Of a stretch of DNA of 64,000 nucleotides, positions 18,377 to 27,628 are shown piece by piece (the first letter of the stretch is position 1; every line of letters starts with the position of its first letter). The notes under the pieces are model-generated. The model was not told the origin of the DNA. It was given only the letters and a program-made list of their open reading frames with translations, and searched no databases. A program made the position numbers and the translations under genes. This DNA comes from Rheinheimera tangshanensis (GTDB lineage: Bacteria; Pseudomonadota; Gammaproteobacteria; Enterobacterales; Alteromonadaceae). The stretch covers positions 744,001 to 808,000 of the forward strand of contig NZ_BMLH01000001.1 in NCBI RefSeq assembly GCF_014645135.1. Reading direction: 5' to 3'.

Positions 18377-19139
18377 ACTGGACCTCCAACACAAAGCCGG
18401 GCAGTTGCTGGCTCAGGTCTTTCTGATGCTGGATGAGCTGGTGCAGCCTGGCATCAGTACCATGCAAATTAACGATGCAGTGGAGGATTTTATCCGCGGG
18501 CCTTTAGCGTCACGACCTGCCAGCAAGGGTCAGTATGACTATCAGTACGTACTCAATAGCTCTATCAATGAGGTGGTCTGCCATGGCGTGCCCAAACCTG
18601 CTGATATTTTAAAAGAAGGCGATATTGTCAATCTGGACATTACGTTGGAAAAAGATGGTTTTATCGCCGACTCCAGCAAAATGTATTGCGTAGGTAAGGT
18701 CAGTCCTTTAGCACAGGCTTTAGTGGATGTAACTTATCAGGCGATGTGGCAGGGCATTTATCAGGTGAAACCCGGCGCCCGTTTAGGTGACATAGCGGCT
18801 GCTGTACAGCACCATGCTGAGCGGCATGGTTATTCTGTCGTGCGTGAATACTGTGGTCATGGCATAGGGCGTGAGATGCACGAAGAGCCACAAATTTTGC
18901 ACTACGGTAAAGCAGGCACAGGTCTTACTCTAAAGCCTGGCATGGTATTTACCATTGAACCTATGATCAATCAGGGCGACAGAAGGGTAAAACAAAAATC
19001 TGACGGCTGGACTGTGGTGACCAAGGATAAGAAGTTATCAGCCCAGTGGGAGCATACAGTGGCTGTGACTGACACTGGTTTTCTGGTGTTAACACTAAGG
19101 CCAGATGAGCAACACTTAGTGCAGGCAGGCCAGCGATGA
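18345..19139 (+). CDS. map: Type I methionine aminopeptidase (second-copy type)
   Basis: A 264-residue cytosolic dinuclear metallopeptidase that removes N-terminal Met. All metal ligands are present in order: Asp in NLDIT, Asp in IADSSKM, His in CGHGIG, Glu in FTIEP and Glu in QWEHT. The substrate His is in VCHGVP. Length matches E. coli Map (264). The start overlaps the ParD-like gene and the end overlaps the SDR gene by 4 bp (ATGA), so three genes are translationally coupled. The housekeeping map is usually near rpsB, so this is probably an accessory copy. Confidence 0.88.
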   Translation: MNSIHLKTPAELDLQHKAGQLLAQVFLMLDELVQPGISTMQINDAVEDFIRGPLASRPASKGQYDYQYVLNSSINEVVCHGVPKPADILKEGDIVNLDITLEKDGFIADSSKMYCVGKVSPLAQALVDVTYQAMWQGIYQVKPGARLGDIAAAVQHHAERHGYSVVREYCGHGIGREMHEEPQILHYGKAGTGLTLKPGMVFTIEPMINQGDRRVKQKSDGWTVVTKDKKLSAQWEHTVAVTDTGFLVLTLRPDEQHLVQAGQR

Positions 19140-19960
19140 GCAAAACCATACTGATCACCGGCTGCTCCAGCGGTATAGGCAAAGCTTTGGCGTTAGAGGC
19201 TAAACAACAAGGCTACAGAGTCTTTGTTACAGCACGAAAAGAGACTGATCTGCAGCAACTAAAGCAGATGGGTCTGGAAAGCATAGCACTGGAAATGACC
19301 AACCCAGATTCTGTGAAACAAGCTGTGGTGCAGTTGCAGCGACAAGCAGGGCGTTTGGATATTCTGGTGAATAATGCTGGTTTTGGTGTTATGGGGCCAG
19401 TGCTGGACGCCGGGGCTGAAGGCTTACGTCAGCAGTTTGAAGTCAACGTATTTGCGGTGATGGATTTAACACAGGCTTGTTTGCCTTTGCTGTTACAAAG
19501 CAAAGGCCTTGTCGTCAATATTGGCAGTGTATCTGGGATATTAACCACACCTTTTGCTGGCGTTTATTGTGCCTCTAAAGCGGCGCTACATAGCTTGTCT
19601 GATGCACTGCGAATGGAACTAGCGCCTTTAGGTGTGCGGGTGTTGACTGTGCAGCCTGGAGCTATTGCTACTGGTTTTGCCCAAAGAGCAAAACTTGAAG
19701 CTGAGCAGTTGTTAAAACCGGATTCACTCTGGTGGCCTATGCGTGATGGTGTGATGCTGCGCGCTAATGCCAGTCAAAACCAACCTACATCGGCAGAACG
19801 TTTTGCCAAACGTTTGGTACGAGAGCTGAATAAAGCCGATTGCAGCGGTGCTGTGGGTATAGGGCATGGCGCTGTCACTTTACCTTTGCTGGCAAGATTA
19901 TTACCACAAAAATGGTTGGATCGTCTGCTACAGCGCAAGTTTTTATTACGGAATCCCTAA
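19136..19960 (+). CDS. Classical SDR-family oxidoreductase
   Basis: A 274-residue NAD(P)-dependent dehydrogenase with TGCSSGIG (cofactor loop), NNAGFG, a catalytic Ser in NIGSVSG and YCASK (Tyr/Lys pair). Arg in TARK suggests NADP preference. The substrate is unknown; the length and C-terminal part resemble short-chain dehydrogenases acting on lipids or steroids. Start overlaps the aminopeptidase stop by 4 bp. Confidence 0.85.
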   Translation: MSKTILITGCSSGIGKALALEAKQQGYRVFVTARKETDLQQLKQMGLESIALEMTNPDSVKQAVVQLQRQAGRLDILVNNAGFGVMGPVLDAGAEGLRQQFEVNVFAVMDLTQACLPLLLQSKGLVVNIGSVSGILTTPFAGVYCASKAALHSLSDALRMELAPLGVRVLTVQPGAIATGFAQRAKLEAEQLLKPDSLWWPMRDGVMLRANASQNQPTSAERFAKRLVRELNKADCSGAVGIGHGAVTLPLLARLLPQKWLDRLLQRKFLLRNP

Positions 19961-20043
19961 ATTAGGGTTTCAGCATAAATTCAGTTTCATTGTTTTATAA
20001 CTGCAAAGTTGAGTGGGGTCATCCCAGCTATCAGGAGTAAAAA

Positions 20044-21012
20044 ATGAATACTAAGAAACAATGGGGTATTTTGGCATTGGTCAGTGCTTTATCCGTCAGC
20101 TTAGCCGCTTGCGGAGGGGGCTCGTCAGAGGAGGTTGATCAAAACGCCAGTTTTAGTCTGGCGATCAGTGACGCACCAGTGGATGGTGTGGATAAAGTGA
20201 TGTTATGTTTTGGCTCAGTTGAACTGGTAGGAAATGGTTTGGGTAATCAGACATTTACGCCAGGTTTGGAGCCAGTTGCAGCAAACAATAATACTGAGTG
20301 TCTCGATAACAATGGTGCGGTTGTGGCAAATAGTATAGGGGTTGATCTATTAACCTTGCCAGGCGCCACCTCATTGGCTTTGATTTCGCAAGCCACAGTA
20401 CCTGCGGGAAATTATGGCCAAATGCGTTTGAATATCGTGCCCGGCAGTTACATTCAGCTGACGGATGGTACTCAATATCCATTGGAAGTACCGTCAAATC
20501 AACTTCGTCTGAATGGTGTTACTTTATCTGCTGGTGGGACTTTCAGTTACACTCTTGAATTTGATTTACGTAAAGCTATGGTGTTGTCTAACCCGCAGAA
20601 ATACTTGCTCAAACCTACAGGTTTACGTCTGGTGAATACCAGTGAAATTGGTCATCTGGAAGGTGATATCAGTGAGGCTGTTTTATTAGCCAATAATTGT
20701 ACTGTAGCCCCAGCTGATCAAAATCAGCCCGTCGCAGCTGTTTATCTGTATCCTGGAGCAGATTTGGATCTGAGTACCTTGGCTGATTATGGTGGTACTG
20801 AAGCTGTGTCACCTTATGCCAGTGCACCGGTATTATTTGATGGTGCTTCCAGTTACGGTTATGAGTTAGGTTTTATTGACGCCGGGAATTACACTGCCGC
20901 TCTGACCTGCCAGCTGAATGATGAACCTGAGCAAAATGACGAGCTTGTATTTTTGCAGACTAAAAATTTGACCATCACTAAATCCGCGACTCCGGTCGAA
21001 CTTGATTTCTGA
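20044..21012 (+). CDS. DUF4382 lipoprotein
   Basis: A 322-residue lipoprotein with lipobox LAAC (Cys23) followed by a GGGSS linker. The N-terminal half shows the DUF4382 signature FSLAISDAPVDGVDKVMLCF and the matching YGQMRLN and LEFDLRKA segments. The rest is beta-rich with Ig-like character. It should be anchored to the outer membrane. AGGAG precedes the ATG; a strong hairpin follows the gene. Confidence 0.8.
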   Translation: MNTKKQWGILALVSALSVSLAACGGGSSEEVDQNASFSLAISDAPVDGVDKVMLCFGSVELVGNGLGNQTFTPGLEPVAANNNTECLDNNGAVVANSIGVDLLTLPGATSLALISQATVPAGNYGQMRLNIVPGSYIQLTDGTQYPLEVPSNQLRLNGVTLSAGGTFSYTLEFDLRKAMVLSNPQKYLLKPTGLRLVNTSEIGHLEGDISEAVLLANNCTVAPADQNQPVAAVYLYPGADLDLSTLADYGGTEAVSPYASAPVLFDGASSYGYELGFIDAGNYTAALTCQLNDEPEQNDELVFLQTKNLTITKSATPVELDF

Positions 21013-21026
21013 TCCTGTGTCTCCAA

Positions 21027-21062
21027 GGTCAAGGTACAACTAGGTACCTTGACCGTTAAGTT
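21027..21062 (+). terminator. Terminator of the DUF4382 lipoprotein gene
   Basis: Perfect 11-bp stem GGTCAAGGTAC / GTACCTTGACC with a 6-nt loop, followed by a T-rich run (GTTAAGTTTTTG). Confidence 0.8.
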
Positions 21063-21184
21063 TTTGTTTGTATTCTAGTTTCAATTCATTCGAAAAAATT
21101 GTGCAAATTTTCATCGAAAACTGCTTGCCTGCTGCTGAATATTTCACCACTATGACTGTCGCTTTTCTGCAGAGAGTGAATTAT

Positions 21185-21385
21185 ATGACATCTAACTTTA
21201 TGCGAACTGTGCACTTGAAAACTGCACAACAATTCAAAGAACAAGGCCATGATGTGCAGTATGTGGTGAAGCATTTTCACAAAGTAGGTATACCGGAAGA
21301 TGAGATACCGGAACTCTTGCCGCTACTGGGTTTTAGCCTTGACGCCGACCCTTTGGCTTTACCAAACAAGGGCCGTAAAGATTAA
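21185..21385 (+). CDS. Small hypothetical protein
   Basis: A 66-residue protein with VHLKTAQQFKEQGHDVQYVVKHFHKVGIPEDEIPELLPLLGF, which looks like two amphipathic helices; no recognised family. ATG at 21185 follows a GAGAG stretch; the frame is open upstream to 21068. It lies between two strong terminators, which supports an independent small transcript. Function unknown. Confidence 0.5.
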   Translation: MTSNFMRTVHLKTAQQFKEQGHDVQYVVKHFHKVGIPEDEIPELLPLLGFSLDADPLALPNKGRKD

Positions 21386-21392
21386 TTATTCA

Positions 21393-21426
21393 ACAAAAAA
21401 CGCCACTTTCCAGTGGCGTTTTTTGT
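21393..21426. terminator. Bidirectional terminator
   Basis: Perfect 15-bp stem with a TTCC loop; A-run on the left and T-run on the right. It separates two convergent genes and should stop both. Confidence 0.9.
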
Positions 21427-21440
21427 ATGTAGCAAGAAGC

Positions 21441-22769
21441 CTAGTCGTGCATCTCATCTGCAGCAGACTGCATATCCGCCACTTGTTCCGGCGTCAGTTG
21501 AATAGCTAATACTTTGTCTACCCGCTTGCCATCCATATCGACAATTTCCAGTTGCCAGTTATGCAGCAGCACTTTGTCTGCAGTCTGTGGAATTTTGCCC
21601 ATTAACAGCATCAATAGGCCATTTAAGGTCTGATAGTTACGCTGATTTTCTTCAGGTAATTCATTTAAACCTAAACAGTCTTTTAGATCGATAATAGGCA
21701 GCAGTCCGTCCAGCAAATAGGAGCCGTCATCACGCTGCACCACCATTAAATCTTCGCCGTCATCCGGGTTCAATTCGCCTGTTAAGGCTTCCATTAAATC
21801 CTGCAGCGTCACCATGCCTTTTAGGTCGCCATATTCATCGACAACAAAAACAACCTGGCGTGCTGTTGTACGGAAATGCTCCAATAATTCCATGCCAGTT
21901 AAACTGTCAGGCACATAATGACAAGGTTGGACCAATGACGACAAATCCGTAAGCTGACCTGCGACAGATTGTGCCAGCAATTGTTTGGCGGAGACTATCC
22001 CAATTAACTCATCTGCGCTCTGTTTGCAGACCGGAAAGCGGGAGTGTGGCGATTGCATCACGCGATGTAAGTTATCTTCCATACTGATGGCAGTGTCTAA
22101 AAAGATAATGTCAGAACGGGGTACCATCAAGGATGAAATCGAACGTTCATCCAGACGGAATACGTTCTTCACCATCGCATGTTCATTGTGTTCAATAGCA
22201 CCTGAACTGGAGCCTTCCAGTAACATGGCCTGAATGTCTTCATGGGTCACATTGGATTCAGTGCTGTGAGCAAAACCAAAGAGCCGCATCAGACCGTGAG
22301 TTGAGCCGGATAATAACCAGACAAAAGGTTTGGTCACTACAGCCAGTAACAGCATAGGTTTGGCCATTAAGCAGGCGATAGATTCGGCACTGATTTGACC
22401 TACACGTTTAGGTACTAACTCACCCACAACGATAGACACATAAGTCACCACTATAACCACTAAAGCTGTGGCAAAAATGCTGCTGAATTCCGGTGTCATT
22501 CCGAGGCTTTGTAACCACAAGGCAAAAGGTTCTGCAAGAATAGATTCACCGAAGATACCGTTTAAGATACCAATAGAGGTAATACCAATCTGGACTGTCG
22601 ATAAAAATTGAGTAGGGTCTTCAGCCAATTTCAGCGCTATGGCGGCGGAGGATTTGCCTTTTTGTGCCAGAGCTGTTAAACGCGATTTTTTGGCGGTGAC
22701 GATAGCAATTTCAGACATGGCAAAAATGCCATTTAATACGATAAGTCCAACAAGTATAAAGATTTCCAT
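21441..22769 (-). CDS. CNNM/CorC (HlyC) family membrane protein with CBS domains
   Basis: A 442-residue protein. An N-terminal DUF21/CNNM membrane domain (about 1-185, starting with LVGLIVLNGIFAMSEIAIV) is followed by a CBS pair (about 200-335, with MVPRSDIIFLD) and a C-terminal CorC_HlyC domain (about 350-435). It resembles E. coli YtfL and related proteins linked to divalent-cation transport or membrane integrity. The older hemolysin name is not supported by activity data. Single leftward gene. Confidence 0.88.
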   Translation of the reverse strand: MEIFILVGLIVLNGIFAMSEIAIVTAKKSRLTALAQKGKSSAAIALKLAEDPTQFLSTVQIGITSIGILNGIFGESILAEPFALWLQSLGMTPEFSSIFATALVVIVVTYVSIVVGELVPKRVGQISAESIACLMAKPMLLLAVVTKPFVWLLSGSTHGLMRLFGFAHSTESNVTHEDIQAMLLEGSSSGAIEHNEHAMVKNVFRLDERSISSLMVPRSDIIFLDTAISMEDNLHRVMQSPHSRFPVCKQSADELIGIVSAKQLLAQSVAGQLTDLSSLVQPCHYVPDSLTGMELLEHFRTTARQVVFVVDEYGDLKGMVTLQDLMEALTGELNPDDGEDLMVVQRDDGSYLLDGLLPIIDLKDCLGLNELPEENQRNYQTLNGLLMLLMGKIPQTADKVLLHNWQLEIVDMDGKRVDKVLAIQLTPEQVADMQSAADEMHD

Positions 22770-22887
22770 GGGGTCTCATTGAGGTTATGAACTGCGACGG
22801 ATTATATAAACAAAAGCAGGGGTTGGATAGTGCTCAAATCGGGCAGCAGATACAGATCATCTAAATGTCATACTGGATACAAATAAA

Positions 22888-22909
22888 AACAGGCCCTACT
22901 GGGCCTGTT
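22888..22909 (-). terminator. Terminator for the CNNM/CorC gene side
   Basis: AACAGGCCC pairs with GGGCCTGTT around a TACT loop; the A/T tract on the left gives a U-rich tail for leftward transcripts. It lies between the CaCA antiporter stop (22928) and the CNNM gene start, so it ends the antiporter message. Confidence 0.75.
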
Positions 22910-22927
22910 GTGACGTTTTTGGCTAAC

Positions 22928-24001
22928 TCATTGATGTATTTGTTTGTTTTTTATGCGGTCATGGATAAATGAGGCGACCACGTAAAGTACAACCACAGGC
23001 AACAAACCGTACAAAATACCTTGTTGTAAGTCTGGCAGATAAGCCTCTTTTAACGCCATAGCCACCAGATACCAAGTGTAGGCGATGTAGAGCAGCATAA
23101 AGAGTAAACCTTCGATGCGGTTCAGCACTGAGCCGATAAAAAACAGCGGTACACAAAGCACTGCCACACCGACCATCACCGGAATATCGACCATGGCCAT
23201 TTGCTCACCAGCCAGCAGGGGGAGAGGAGACACCAGACCTGAGATACCCAGTACACACAGGATATTGAATATATTGCTGCCTACGACGTTGCCGACAGCT
23301 ATATCACGCTCGCCGCGTATGGTGGCGACAACAGAAGTAACCACTTCAGGCAAGGAGGTTCCGGCAGCGATAATAGTCAAACCTATTACAGCCTCGTTGA
23401 CTCCAAAGGCGCGGGCAATCTCGACCGCACTGTCGACCAGAAAACGTGAACCTAACACCAGCAATATTAAACCACCGACCAGCAACAATAGGTTTTGCCA
23501 GGTTGGTACTTTAGCTTTGAGCATTGCTTCGACTTCTTCGTCTACCGTATCTGCGCCTTTGGCTTTACCCTGGCGAAATAAAAACCAGGTGTAGCTGATT
23601 AACCCGAGAGTCAATATCACTGCTTCCAGACGAGTAATTGAACCATCAAAAGTCATCCACATGGCAAGAGCTGATACCAGGACCATAATAGGTACATCCT
23701 GGCGGATCAACTGACGTGAAATAATCAGAGGCGAAATCATCGCCGCAGCACCCAGAATAAACAACACGTTAAAGATATTACTGCCGACCGCATTTGCAAT
23801 CGCCAATTCTGCCTGACCAGAATATGCAGCTTTCACACTGACGGCTAATTCAGGTGCGCTGGTACCAAATGCGACCACTGTTAAACCTATCACTAAAGCC
23901 GGGATCCCAAAAGATCCTGCTAAACGTGCAGCCCCTTTGACTAATAAATCAGCACCAACGACCAGTAATACCAGGCCAACCACCAAAAAAATCCAGGTCA
24001 T
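22928..24001 (-). CDS. CaCA-family calcium/sodium antiporter (YrbG-like)
   Basis: A 357-residue inner-membrane antiporter with about ten transmembrane helices in two inverted repeats. The alpha-repeats are visible as AFGTSAPELAVS with AVGSNIFNVLF, and IAAGTSLPEVVTS with VVGSNIFNILC. The acidic cation ligands (Glu in APEL and LPEV) are both present. GGAG precedes the ATG. Such proteins exchange Ca2+ for Na+ or H+. Confidence 0.92.
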   Translation of the reverse strand: MTWIFLVVGLVLLVVGADLLVKGAARLAGSFGIPALVIGLTVVAFGTSAPELAVSVKAAYSGQAELAIANAVGSNIFNVLFILGAAAMISPLIISRQLIRQDVPIMVLVSALAMWMTFDGSITRLEAVILTLGLISYTWFLFRQGKAKGADTVDEEVEAMLKAKVPTWQNLLLLVGGLILLVLGSRFLVDSAVEIARAFGVNEAVIGLTIIAAGTSLPEVVTSVVATIRGERDIAVGNVVGSNIFNILCVLGISGLVSPLPLLAGEQMAMVDIPVMVGVAVLCVPLFFIGSVLNRIEGLLFMLLYIAYTWYLVAMALKEAYLPDLQQGILYGLLPVVVLYVVASFIHDRIKNKQIHQ

Positions 24002-24074
24002 GCGTTACTCCATCTGATGATTTTAATTGGTCGCTAATGTAGAGGAAAAACATGACTGTTGGAAGAGCGAAGCC

Positions 24075-24237
24075 GGATAAAGTCTTGCCAATAGTTTGGC
24101 AAGACCCGGCTGAGCGCCAACGGCTCTGACCGTTGGCCAGGTTGTGTTCGGATAAAGTCTTGCCAATAGTTTGGCAGCTTTGATGGTAAAGCTGCGGCTG
24201 AGCGCCAATGGCTCTGACCGTTGGCCAGGTTGTGTTC
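24075..24237. repeat. Tandem pair of hairpin-rich noncoding repeats
   Basis: Two head-to-tail units, 24075-24149 (75 bp) and 24150-24237 (88 bp), begin with GGATAAAGTCTTGCCAATAG and end with CCAGGTTGTGTTC. Each contains GCCAA(C/T)GG-CTCTGA-CCGTTGGC, a stem with hexanucleotide loop. Unit 1 also has GTCTTGCC / GGCAAGAC; unit 2 replaces part of this with GCAGCTTT / AAAGCTGC. It sits in the 308-bp gap between the antiporter start (24001) and the next terminator. No ORF there is convincing. Confidence 0.8.
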
Positions 24238-24262
24238 GAATAGTGCGCAAAGGACTGCAAAA

Positions 24263-24289
24263 AAAGGCCCGCTGCTCAGACGGGCCTTT
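24263..24289 (-). terminator. Terminator of the DUF4397-like lipoprotein gene
   Basis: AAAGGCCCG pairs with CGGGCCTTT around a 9-nt loop; the A-run to the left gives a U-tract for leftward transcripts. It lies 20 bp beyond the lipoprotein stop codon. Confidence 0.8.
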
Positions 24290-24309
24290 GTTACAAAACC
24301 AGCTGCGGC

Positions 24310-25665
24310 TTAGTACTGCAAACTGATTTTATAACCTGTTTCAGTATCAGGATCTTTTTCTGCGACCAGCAGGTAAGAACTGCCCTGAATAAATTCAATT
24401 TCATCAGTTTGCGCCAGCAGGGTTTTGTTGTTATTTAAATCCTTGCGCACCAGTAACACCCTATAGCTGTCTAGCGGCAGAGTAATGCTCGCGCTGGTGG
24501 CATCGTTGATGCTGCTGATGTAGTACAAGGTGGTTTCCATGGTTTTGCCTGGCGGCACAAAATAGATGCTGACGTTTTCAAAGTCAGGTATCACGTTCAC
24601 CACATTAAAAACAAAGTCGTATACTTGAGGAGTCGCGCTGTCAGTGACAGACATCACTGTTGGCTGGTCATTTTCGTCACGGTAAAAGATCAGACTTTTG
24701 CTTTGACCCTGATTTAAGGTTAACAAACCGTTTGGAATTTGGCTGGACCCTTCGTTTGCTGTTAACGTCACTCTGTAATCACCATGTGGTATTTCAACAT
24801 AAGAGGTCAGAGTATCCGCTGCTACATCAGCAAAAACCGGCGTACCATTGGTGCTGCCAGCATAAATTTGAGCCGGATCTAAATCGTTCAGACTGTTGTA
24901 TACCCGGAATTGAGCGTTGCTGTTTACGTCTTCCAGTGGATAAACAGTAGTGGTATTGCCTATCACATCTAAAGCAATTTTACGTTTAAGCGGGCCTGCG
25001 TTGTCACGCAAAGCCAGAATATATTCTGTTTCGTAGCTAAAGGAGTACACCGGGCTTTGTAATACAACTTCTTTGCTGCCTGAGTCTGTCAGGTACAAAA
25101 TGTAGCTGCCAATATCAAAAGTAACTGCTTCACTAAAGGCGTTTTGTCCTACGGTTGCAACAAAATCGGCGTCATCAAAATCTTCAGTGGAGCTGCTGAT
25201 GTATAGATCCATGGTTTTATTTTCCGCCAGTAAATTGGCAAAGTAGACTTTAAACTGATCATCCAGCCCATCATCCCGCAAAAAGCTTAAATTCAGCAGT
25301 TTTGGCGCTTCGTAGTTATCTACCATAAAAAGCACAGTTTTTTGACTGGTTTTCATGCTGACCTGATCTTCCAGCACAGTCTGCACATCGCCACTTTTAT
25401 CGGTGTAAGTGAAAGCTAAATCATAAGTTTCAGTATCTACAGTAGTTAAAGCTGTGGCGTCACCAAAAGCGGCACTGCCTAAAGTACTTTCCACTTCATC
25501 ACTGTCGGTTAAGGTCAGTGTGGTGGTCGCGCTGTTGGATGAGCCGTTATAAAACTGCAGATAACTGCTTGGGTAGGTATCGTTGCCTTCTGATGAGCTA
25601 CCGCCACCGCAGGCACTGAGTACAAAAAGGCTGGTAATTGGAATGATGAGCTGACGTAACAACAT
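24310..25665 (-). CDS. Beta-rich lipoprotein, DUF4397-like
   Basis: A 451-residue lipoprotein with lipobox LSAC (Cys19) and a GGGSSSE linker. Four repeats of a beta-strand pattern are visible (for example LQFYNGSSNSATTTL and FRVYNSLNDLDPAQIYAG), matching the DUF4397 style of tandem Ig-like domains on the cell surface. ATG at 25665 starts at the signal peptide; the frame is open to 25746. Function unknown, probably outer-membrane anchored. Confidence 0.7.
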   Translation of the reverse strand: MLLRQLIIPITSLFVLSACGGGSSSEGNDTYPSSYLQFYNGSSNSATTTLTLTDSDEVESTLGSAAFGDATALTTVDTETYDLAFTYTDKSGDVQTVLEDQVSMKTSQKTVLFMVDNYEAPKLLNLSFLRDDGLDDQFKVYFANLLAENKTMDLYISSSTEDFDDADFVATVGQNAFSEAVTFDIGSYILYLTDSGSKEVVLQSPVYSFSYETEYILALRDNAGPLKRKIALDVIGNTTTVYPLEDVNSNAQFRVYNSLNDLDPAQIYAGSTNGTPVFADVAADTLTSYVEIPHGDYRVTLTANEGSSQIPNGLLTLNQGQSKSLIFYRDENDQPTVMSVTDSATPQVYDFVFNVVNVIPDFENVSIYFVPPGKTMETTLYYISSINDATSASITLPLDSYRVLLVRKDLNNNKTLLAQTDEIEFIQGSSYLLVAEKDPDTETGYKISLQY

Positions 25666-25718
25666 AGTGGTTTTCTTATCCTGTGAGAAATAAATACCGT
25701 CATCAGAACAAAAAAAAT

Positions 25719-25746
25719 ATGCCGGGTTCAGCTCTTTACCCGGCAT
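25719..25746 (-). terminator. Terminator of the ABC exporter gene
   Basis: ATGCCGGGT pairs with ACCCGGCAT, with an A-run to the left (U-tract for leftward transcripts), 32 bp past the ABC stop codon. Confidence 0.75.
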
Positions 25747-25777
25747 TTACTTTGCTTAACCTAACTTAATATCAGCT

Positions 25778-27589
25778 TTACTCAGCTTTGGGTTTAGCCT
25801 CTTGCTGTTTGGCCCACAACTGTGCATAAAGCCCTTGTTGGGCAAGCAATTGCTGGTGGGTGCCAGCTTCAGCCACTTCGCCTTGTTGCAGCACTAATAT
25901 CTTGTCCGCGTCGGTAATAGTCGACAACCGGTGCGCTATCACCACTGAAGTATGGTGTTTCGCCAGTTCACGCAAGGCTTTTAAAATAGCGGCTTCTGAG
26001 TGTGAATCCAAAGCTGAGGTGGCCTCATCAAAAATCAGAATAGGGGAGCCTTTTAACAATACCCTGGCTATGGCAATACGTTGTTTTTCTCCACCTGATA
26101 CTTTTAAACCACGTTCACCGACTAAAGTTTGGTCGCCTTGAGGCAAACTTTGGATAAAGCTGTCCAGATGGGCCAACTTGATCACCTGATCCACTTCTGC
26201 CTCGCTGGCTTCAGGGTTACCGTAACGAATGTTTTCTCTGATACTGGTGTTAAACAACACTGTGTCCTGCGGCACTATGGCGATGCTTTGGCGTAATGAG
26301 CTTTGAGTCACATCACGTAAATCCTGCCCATCAATGCATATACTGCCGCTTTGGATATCGTAAAAACGATACAACAGTCTGGCTATGGTACTTTTACCTG
26401 CACCCGAAGCACCAACAATCGCCAGTTTCTGCCCAGGCTCTACCACAAAACTTAAGCCATTCAGAATAGGGCGGCCCGGCTGATAACTAAAATGTACTTG
26501 CTTAAACTCAATACGACCTTGCTGCAACTGCAGCTCCGGTGCATTGGTTTTGTCTTTGATTTTCGCCTCTTTTTTCAAAAGGCCAAGCATATTTTCCAGA
26601 TCGGTTAATGAGCGGCGGATTTCCCGATAGACAAAACCTAAAAAATTCAGTGGGATAAAAAGTTGTAGCATGTAGGCATTGACCATGGCCAAATCGCCTA
26701 GCGTCAGCTCTTTGTTAAGCACTCCTTGCGCCGCCATCCACATCATTAAGGTAATGGCCAGCGCTATAATCAGCGCCTGACCAGAGTTTAATGCCAGCAG
26801 CGACATACGGTTTTTTAGCTTGGCAGTTTCCCAGTTGGCTAAAAACTGATCATAAGTGCGTTCTTCATAAGCTTCGTTATTGAAGTATTTGACGGTCTCA
26901 TAGTTCAGCAAGCTATCAACAGCCCTGCTGTTGGTGGCTGAATCGGCCTGGTTAGCCTCACGGATATATTTATTGCGCCATTCGGTGACATAAAAAGTGA
27001 AAGCCACATACAAAGCTACAGCGACAAAAGTTAACACGGCATACCAGTAGGAAAACAGCAGTGCAAAAATCACCGCCACCAGCAGAATTTCCAGCAGGGT
27101 AGGCACAATGTTAAACATTAAAAACCGCATCAAAAAACTGATACCGTTGGTGCCTCGCTCTATATCACGACTGATGCCACCGGTCTGACGGTCCAAATGA
27201 AAACTTAGTTCTAACTGGTGCAGATGATTAAATACCCGCAGGCCAACTTTACGCATCGCATGTTCAGTCACTCTGCTAAACAATGCGTCACGCACTTCAC
27301 CAAAAAACACTGAGCCGAAACGTAAAGCGCCATAAAATAACAGAAAGGCCAGTGGTAAAGTGATGACTGAGTTTAGGCTGGGATCTAAATCATCAATGAT
27401 AAGTTTTAAAGCGTAAGGCAGATATAAAGTGGCTGCTTTGGCGGCAAGTAAAGCCGCTAAAGCCAATAATACCCTGCCTTTAAAGGCCCAGATATAGGGC
27501 CACATATACTCTACAGTTTGCTTCAGATTAAGAGCTTCGGTCTGCTTTAGTGCGTCTGCTCTTTTCGCCACTGTTCCCATACCACGCAT
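25778..27589 (-). CDS. ABC exporter half-transporter, Atm1/HMT-like (membrane plus ATPase)
   Basis: A 603-residue fused permease-ATPase. Six transmembrane helices fill about 30-335. The nucleotide-binding domain has Walker A GASGAGKST, signature VSGGEKQRIAIARVLL and Walker B ILIFDEATSALD. The YETVKYFNNEAYE segment is typical of ABCB7/Atm1/HMT1-type transporters, which export glutathione-linked or sulfur-containing compounds or metal conjugates. It acts as a homodimer in the inner membrane. The start could also be the ATG at 27580. Confidence 0.88.
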   Translation of the reverse strand: MRGMGTVAKRADALKQTEALNLKQTVEYMWPYIWAFKGRVLLALAALLAAKAATLYLPYALKLIIDDLDPSLNSVITLPLAFLLFYGALRFGSVFFGEVRDALFSRVTEHAMRKVGLRVFNHLHQLELSFHLDRQTGGISRDIERGTNGISFLMRFLMFNIVPTLLEILLVAVIFALLFSYWYAVLTFVAVALYVAFTFYVTEWRNKYIREANQADSATNSRAVDSLLNYETVKYFNNEAYEERTYDQFLANWETAKLKNRMSLLALNSGQALIIALAITLMMWMAAQGVLNKELTLGDLAMVNAYMLQLFIPLNFLGFVYREIRRSLTDLENMLGLLKKEAKIKDKTNAPELQLQQGRIEFKQVHFSYQPGRPILNGLSFVVEPGQKLAIVGASGAGKSTIARLLYRFYDIQSGSICIDGQDLRDVTQSSLRQSIAIVPQDTVLFNTSIRENIRYGNPEASEAEVDQVIKLAHLDSFIQSLPQGDQTLVGERGLKVSGGEKQRIAIARVLLKGSPILIFDEATSALDSHSEAAILKALRELAKHHTSVVIAHRLSTITDADKILVLQQGEVAEAGTHQQLLAQQGLYAQLWAKQQEAKPKAE

Positions 27590-27628
27590 AAATCAGTTTT
27601 TCCTGAATAGGCGTGCCGGATACACACC

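Noticed and set aside
23949-24260. Small reverse-strand ORFs over the tandem hairpin repeats
   Set aside because: Their peptides simply translate the repeated units (QTIGKTL twice), with no ribosome site; the segment is better explained as noncoding structure.
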